From: Ecdyonurus torrentis
Taxonomy: Eukaryota > Arthropoda > Insecta > Ephemeroptera > Heptageniidae
Reading direction: 5' to 3'
NCBI GenBank assembly: GCA_949318235.1
Contig: OX439137.1
Coordinates: forward strand, 24,520,922-24,584,921
Length of the DNA: 64,000 bases
The position numbers and the translations under genes are program-made. Positions 63,572 to 64,000 of this stretch are shown here, piece by piece. Numbering within the stretch: position 1 is the stretch's first letter; every line of letters begins with the position of its first letter. The notes under the pieces were generated by a model, which was given only the letters and a program-made list of their open reading frames with translations, had not been told where the DNA came from and made no database searches.

Positions 63572-63979
63572 AAACTATAGAACTCTCTTCACTAAGGTAA
63601 AGCCCTTGCTAGTTTTCCCTACCTTTTTCTTTTAATTGCATCATACCTAACCACAATGGTTTATTTTTCCTTTTAATACAATATTATTCATTATAAGTAA
63701 AATTTTAATAATTATAAAGTTGCGCTGTACTTTTTATGACAATGTTAATTACAGACCCTTTTTAAAAAAAAATAATAATGTACGTTTTTTTTTTGTTTTT
63801 TGTTTTTTTTAGTAAATTGTTATTATGTTTTCTATTAAAGCAATTTGTTCCAGCATATTCAAATGTACAACTGATTCTTGGATATTAAACTGTATTATCA
63901 TGTAATATTACAGGGCAGATGCAGCTGTAATGTCGCATCTGTGGGAGGTTGTATTGGCAGAAGAAATGGAGACTTGTCG
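49546..63979 (+). CDS. CPT1: carnitine O-palmitoyltransferase 1, 5' part (11 coding exons)
   Basis: CPT1 moves long-chain acyl groups from CoA to carnitine on the outer mitochondrial membrane, the rate-setting entry step of fatty acid oxidation. Coding joins: 49565-49705, 50994-51133, 53110-53219, 55003-55169, 56292-56413, 57141-57342, 59143-59342, 60218-60422, 61700-61807, 61986-62011, 63914-63979, continuing beyond the window. This gives 495 complete codons of about 770. The start MAEAH keeps Glu3 and His5, needed for malonyl-CoA inhibition in mammalian CPT1A. Two membrane spans (about residues 59-80 and 99-119) precede the acyltransferase domain, which opens near LPKMPVP (172-178). [15 protein letters not shown] and LMVNSNFYG follow, then the catalytic His472 in NSEHSWADA. 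Odd features: the residue equivalent to human Pro479 is Ala478, and the catalytic His sits on a 26-nt exon. Confidence 0.97.
50003..50345 (-). mobile_element. MITE family B, copy 2 (CPT1 intron 1)
   Basis: Opposite orientation to copies 1 and 3. Begins TTAAAGCCATAGACCACAT and ends GGTCTATTCCTTTAA. TGACGTCA at 50165-50172. Confidence 0.8.
50994..51133 (+). CDS. CPT1: CPT1 exon, residues 48-94
   Basis: Acceptor TATGTTACAG, donor GA|GTAAGT. Encodes [11 protein letters not shown] and the first membrane span (about 59-80). Ends two bases into codon 94. Confidence 0.93.
51182..51430 (-). mobile_element. MITE family A, partial copy (CPT1 intron 2)
   Basis: Reverse-oriented, with ATTTTACCAGTTTACAAATA, GCATTGATGCTGTTAACAGG and a TGCTCATCAATGGTATTCATT block. 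Its right end is interrupted by the hairpin at 51431-51635, beyond which ATACCCC appears to resume the terminus. Confidence 0.6.
51431..51635. mobile_element. GC-rich near-perfect hairpin (CPT1 intron 2)
   Basis: A 205-bp palindrome with arms of about 95 bp. It starts ATGGCTCCGCGGAAAACTGA and ends with the exact complement of that. Internal blocks GCGCACCTCAAATTTGGAAC and CGCAGATGTTCCAAATTTGA pair. It appears inserted near the end of the adjacent family A copy. Confidence 0.8.
52361..52565. repeat. family C repeat copy (CPT1 intron 2)
   Basis: Contains GAGGATAAGAGAAACCAGCA and CCTTACCATAATGAAGAGAG, shared with 62275-62446, 62770-63081 and 63261-63632. Outer inverted blocks TTAGGTATGATAAATT and AATTTATCATACCTAA suggest a fold-back. 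Confidence 0.6.
52744..53038 (+). mobile_element. MITE family A, full copy (CPT1 intron 2)
   Basis: A 295-bp copy closely matching 9018-9318, flanked by TA. TGACGTCA at 52757-52764. It ends only about 70 bp before the exon 3 acceptor. Confidence 0.78.
53110..53219 (+). CDS. CPT1: CPT1 exon, residues 94-131
   Basis: Acceptor GATGTTACAG, donor GTAAGA. Encodes [20 protein letters not shown] and the second membrane span. Splits Gly131. Confidence 0.93.
54104..54412. mobile_element. fold-back element (CPT1 intron 3)
   Basis: Near-perfect palindrome of about 309 bp centred near 54258, with arms of about 140 bp. CAGGGACCC on the left pairs with GGGTCCCTG on the right, and the outer blocks AATCGACTTTGCGATATA and its complement pair. 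The right end repeats a degraded TCGCAATGTCGATTATTTTT copy just outside. Confidence 0.8.
54584..54633 (+). promoter_or_regulatory. CCAAT and TATA boxes of the retroelement island
   Basis: CCAAT at 54584-54588 and TATATAAGG at 54625-54633, spaced as in an RNA polymerase II core promoter. Transcription would start near 54655-54665 and run through the ribozyme. Confidence 0.5.
54701..54765 (+). ncRNA. type I hammerhead self-cleaving ribozyme
   Basis: All core elements are present in order: stem I strand CCATG (54712-54716), CTGATGA (54717-54723), stem II GGCC/GGCC (54724-54727, 54733-54736) with loop CAGCA, GAAA (54737-54740), a very short stem III (A-C-A pairing with T-G-T, loop GCGT, 54740-54749), the cleavage triplet GTC ending at 54750, and the returning strand CATGG (54751-54755). 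Stem I extends past an internal loop by CTCTCTC (54701-54707) pairing with GAGAGAG (54759-54765). The short stem III is typical of hammerheads in Penelope-like elements, which often act as dimers. Sense orientation relative to CPT1. Confidence 0.9.
55003..55169 (+). CDS. CPT1: CPT1 exon, residues 131-186
   Basis: Acceptor GTGTTAACAG, donor AGA|GTACGT. Encodes [35 protein letters not shown] and ETMSR, the entry to the catalytic domain. Phase 0. Confidence 0.95.
55181..55219. repeat. (TTG)n trinucleotide array
   Basis: About 13 units, starting only 11 bases after the exon end in CPT1 intron 4. Confidence 0.93.
55405..55737 (+). mobile_element. MITE family B, copy 3 (CPT1 intron 4)
   Basis: Begins TTAAAGGCATAGACAACATG and ends CATGTTTTCTATGCCTTTAA, giving inverted ends within TTAA. 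The CRE block is mutated to TGACGTTA. Confidence 0.8.
56292..56413 (+). CDS. CPT1: CPT1 exon, residues 187-227
   Basis: Acceptor TATGTTACAG, donor TG|GTGAGT. Encodes [14 protein letters not shown] through YLWLKSW. Splits Trp227. Confidence 0.95.
56515..56702 (+). mobile_element. MITE family D, copy 2 (CPT1 intron 5)
   Basis: Inverted ends GACCACTTATGTTTAC and GTAAACATATGCGGTC. The interior matches 19120-19308 in opposite orientation. Confidence 0.7.
57141..57342 (+). CDS. CPT1: CPT1 exon, residues 227-294
   Basis: Acceptor TTTTTTCTAG, donor CCT|GTAAGT. Encodes [32 protein letters not shown] and [20 protein letters not shown]. Phase 0. Confidence 0.96.
57392..58011. mobile_element. fold-back MITE family E, copy 2, with nested MITE (CPT1 intron 6)
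   Basis: Outer ends AATGAGGAAGAC and GTCTTCCTCATT (one base apart in register) with long inverted arms, for example AGAGGATATTGTCCTAAATG against the complement of GGACAATGTCCTCTT. TGACGTCA at 57868-57875. The loop region is occupied by a second element, 57576-57848. Confidence 0.75.
57576..57848. mobile_element. nested GC-rich MITE, GGGTGCGTACCGTATT ends
   Basis: Inverted ends GGGTGCGTACCGTATT and AATACGGTACGCACCC are exact over 16 bases, flanked by TA at the left and ATAA at the right. The ATACGGTA motif is repeated internally several times, which could be transposase-binding sites. GC-richer than its host element. Confidence 0.8.
58355..58533. mobile_element. fold-back MITE (CPT1 intron 6)
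   Basis: A 179-bp element with ends GTCAACTGGAGTGACTTTGA and the complement of GTCAACTGCGGTGAATTTGA, then matching AACACCCAATTATCTCT blocks. Confidence 0.78.
58701..58928. mobile_element. fold-back built from 33-bp tandem units (CPT1 intron 6)
   Basis: Each arm contains two and a half copies of a 33-bp unit with the core GGCCTATCTCG and TTTTGTCAGTGGAAGC. The arms are inverted copies around a loop near 58800-58830. Outer ends ATATCGATCTTGTTGCGA and TCGCAATAAGATCGATAT pair. Frames through it give repeating peptides on both strands and are not genes. Confidence 0.82.
59143..59342 (+). CDS. CPT1: CPT1 exon, residues 295-361
   Basis: Acceptor TTTGTCATAG, donor AT|GTAAGT. Encodes [52 protein letters not shown] and the start of the [17 protein letters not shown] block. 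Splits Ile361. Confidence 0.95.
60218..60422 (+). CDS. CPT1: CPT1 exon, residues 361-429
   Basis: Acceptor GACATTACAG, donor ATG|GTACGT. Encodes [37 protein letters not shown] and [16 protein letters not shown]. Phase 0. Confidence 0.95.
60462..60740. mobile_element. fold-back MITE (CPT1 intron 8)
   Basis: Ends GGCTACTTGGCATTTTGGTA and, inverted, GGCTTCTTCTTGGCACTTCG, with both arms sharing CAAAATTTGCA. About 279 bp. Confidence 0.6.
61191..61690 (+). mobile_element. 5'-truncated non-LTR retrotransposon (LINE) 3' end
   Basis: A frame to 61562 encodes what looks like the C-terminal tail of a LINE polymerase: [65 protein letters not shown]. This motif order is familiar from Jockey/CR1-like elements; the clade is not certain. 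A short 3' UTR with AATAAAATC follows, and the element ends in repeats of ATCTTAT, a microsatellite tail instead of poly-A. The tail ends about 10 bases before the CPT1 exon 9 acceptor. The reverse transcriptase core is missing, so it is dead. Confidence 0.75.
61700..61807 (+). CDS. CPT1: CPT1 exon, residues 430-465
   Basis: Acceptor TTGTTAACAG, donor AGG|GTAAGT. Encodes [18 protein letters not shown] and [18 protein letters not shown]. Phase 0. The acceptor's pyrimidine tract is shared with the tail of the upstream LINE. Confidence 0.95.
61986..62011 (+). CDS. CPT1: CPT1 26-nt microexon with catalytic histidine
   Basis: Acceptor TATTGTTTTAG, donor TG|GTAAGT. It encodes IGFNSEHS and two bases of Trp474. 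His472 matches mammalian CPT1A His473, the catalytic base of carnitine acyltransferases. Flanked by introns of 178 and 1902 bp. Skipping it would both remove the active site and shift the frame (26 is not a multiple of 3). Confidence 0.93.
62275..62446. mobile_element. family C fold-back (CPT1 intron 10)
   Basis: Ends AGAATAGAGAAAACTAGAAA and the complement of AAAGGATAGAGAAAACCAGC, with an AGGCCTT block. About 172 bp. Confidence 0.65.
62770..63081. mobile_element. family C fold-back, well-preserved (CPT1 intron 10)
   Basis: Palindrome of about 312 bp with arms of about 130 bp. AAAGGATAGAAATACTAGCA pairs with TGCTGGTATTTCTATCCTTT, followed by pairing GTAGAAGTTCTATGGAGAGG and GCTCTCAGTTATATAAAC blocks. 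Confidence 0.8.
63261..63632. mobile_element. family C fold-back with poly-T (CPT1 intron 10)
   Basis: Begins GAAAAGGATAGAGGAAACCA and ends with the complement of AAAAAGGTAGGGAAAACTAG. Contains a poly-T of about 40 at 63529-63568. Confidence 0.65.
63914..63979 (+). CDS. CPT1: CPT1 exon, residues 474-496 (window edge)
   Basis: Acceptor AATATTACAG, donor CG|GTAATA. Encodes [20 protein letters not shown] and TC, continuing the active-site segment. The gene goes on past the window with about 275 residues to come. Confidence 0.92.
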
Positions 63980-64000
63980 GTAATAATAGATCATCGTCAT

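Noticed and set aside
49565..63979. CPT2 or carnitine acetyltransferase instead of CPT1
   Set aside because: The MAEAH regulatory N-terminus and two membrane spans before the catalytic domain are specific to CPT1.

Overview
This is a window of nuclear DNA from an AT-rich animal genome. The evidence is intron-split genes with GT-AG splice sites, a metazoan-type malonyl-CoA-sensitive carnitine palmitoyltransferase 1, RNA polymerase subunit RPB10, a tRNA-derived SINE, long simple-sequence arrays and dozens of fold-back DNA transposon remnants. Both proteins look invertebrate rather than vertebrate, but I cannot place the species from sequence alone.

Only two protein genes can be supported. On the minus strand, POLR2L/RPB10 (67 aa) is complete in two coding exons (23569-23475 and 20677-20569). 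Its 2.8 kb intron carries a SINE, a hAT-type MITE with a perfect 8-bp target duplication and several fold-backs. On the plus strand, the first 11 coding exons of CPT1 (49565-63979, 495 complete codons of an enzyme usually about 770 aa) run off the right edge. Every junction keeps the reading frame. A 26-nt microexon carries the catalytic histidine.

Region by region: 1-9.7 kb is AT-rich, non-coding, with (CT/GA)n and (GAAT)n arrays and MITEs. 9.75-14.79 kb is a 5.0 kb long-terminal-inverted-repeat element bounded by a perfect 10-bp direct repeat. It contains a 1.9 kb near-perfect palindrome whose right arm was later hit by a hAT-type element. 14.8-20 kb holds (ATCT)n, (TA)n and MITEs. 20.5-23.6 kb is RPB10. 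23.6-49.5 kb has no recognisable gene and is filled with microsatellites and scattered MITE copies. 49.5-64 kb is CPT1, whose introns hold at least a dozen transposon remnants.

The most notable non-coding feature is in CPT1 intron 3. A small GC-rich island (about 54560-54795) has CCAAT and TATA boxes followed by a complete type I hammerhead self-cleaving ribozyme (54701-54765), as found in Penelope-like retroelement LTRs and animal retrozymes. A second theme is that at least four different MITE families carry the same perfect CRE/ATF palindrome TGACGTCA.
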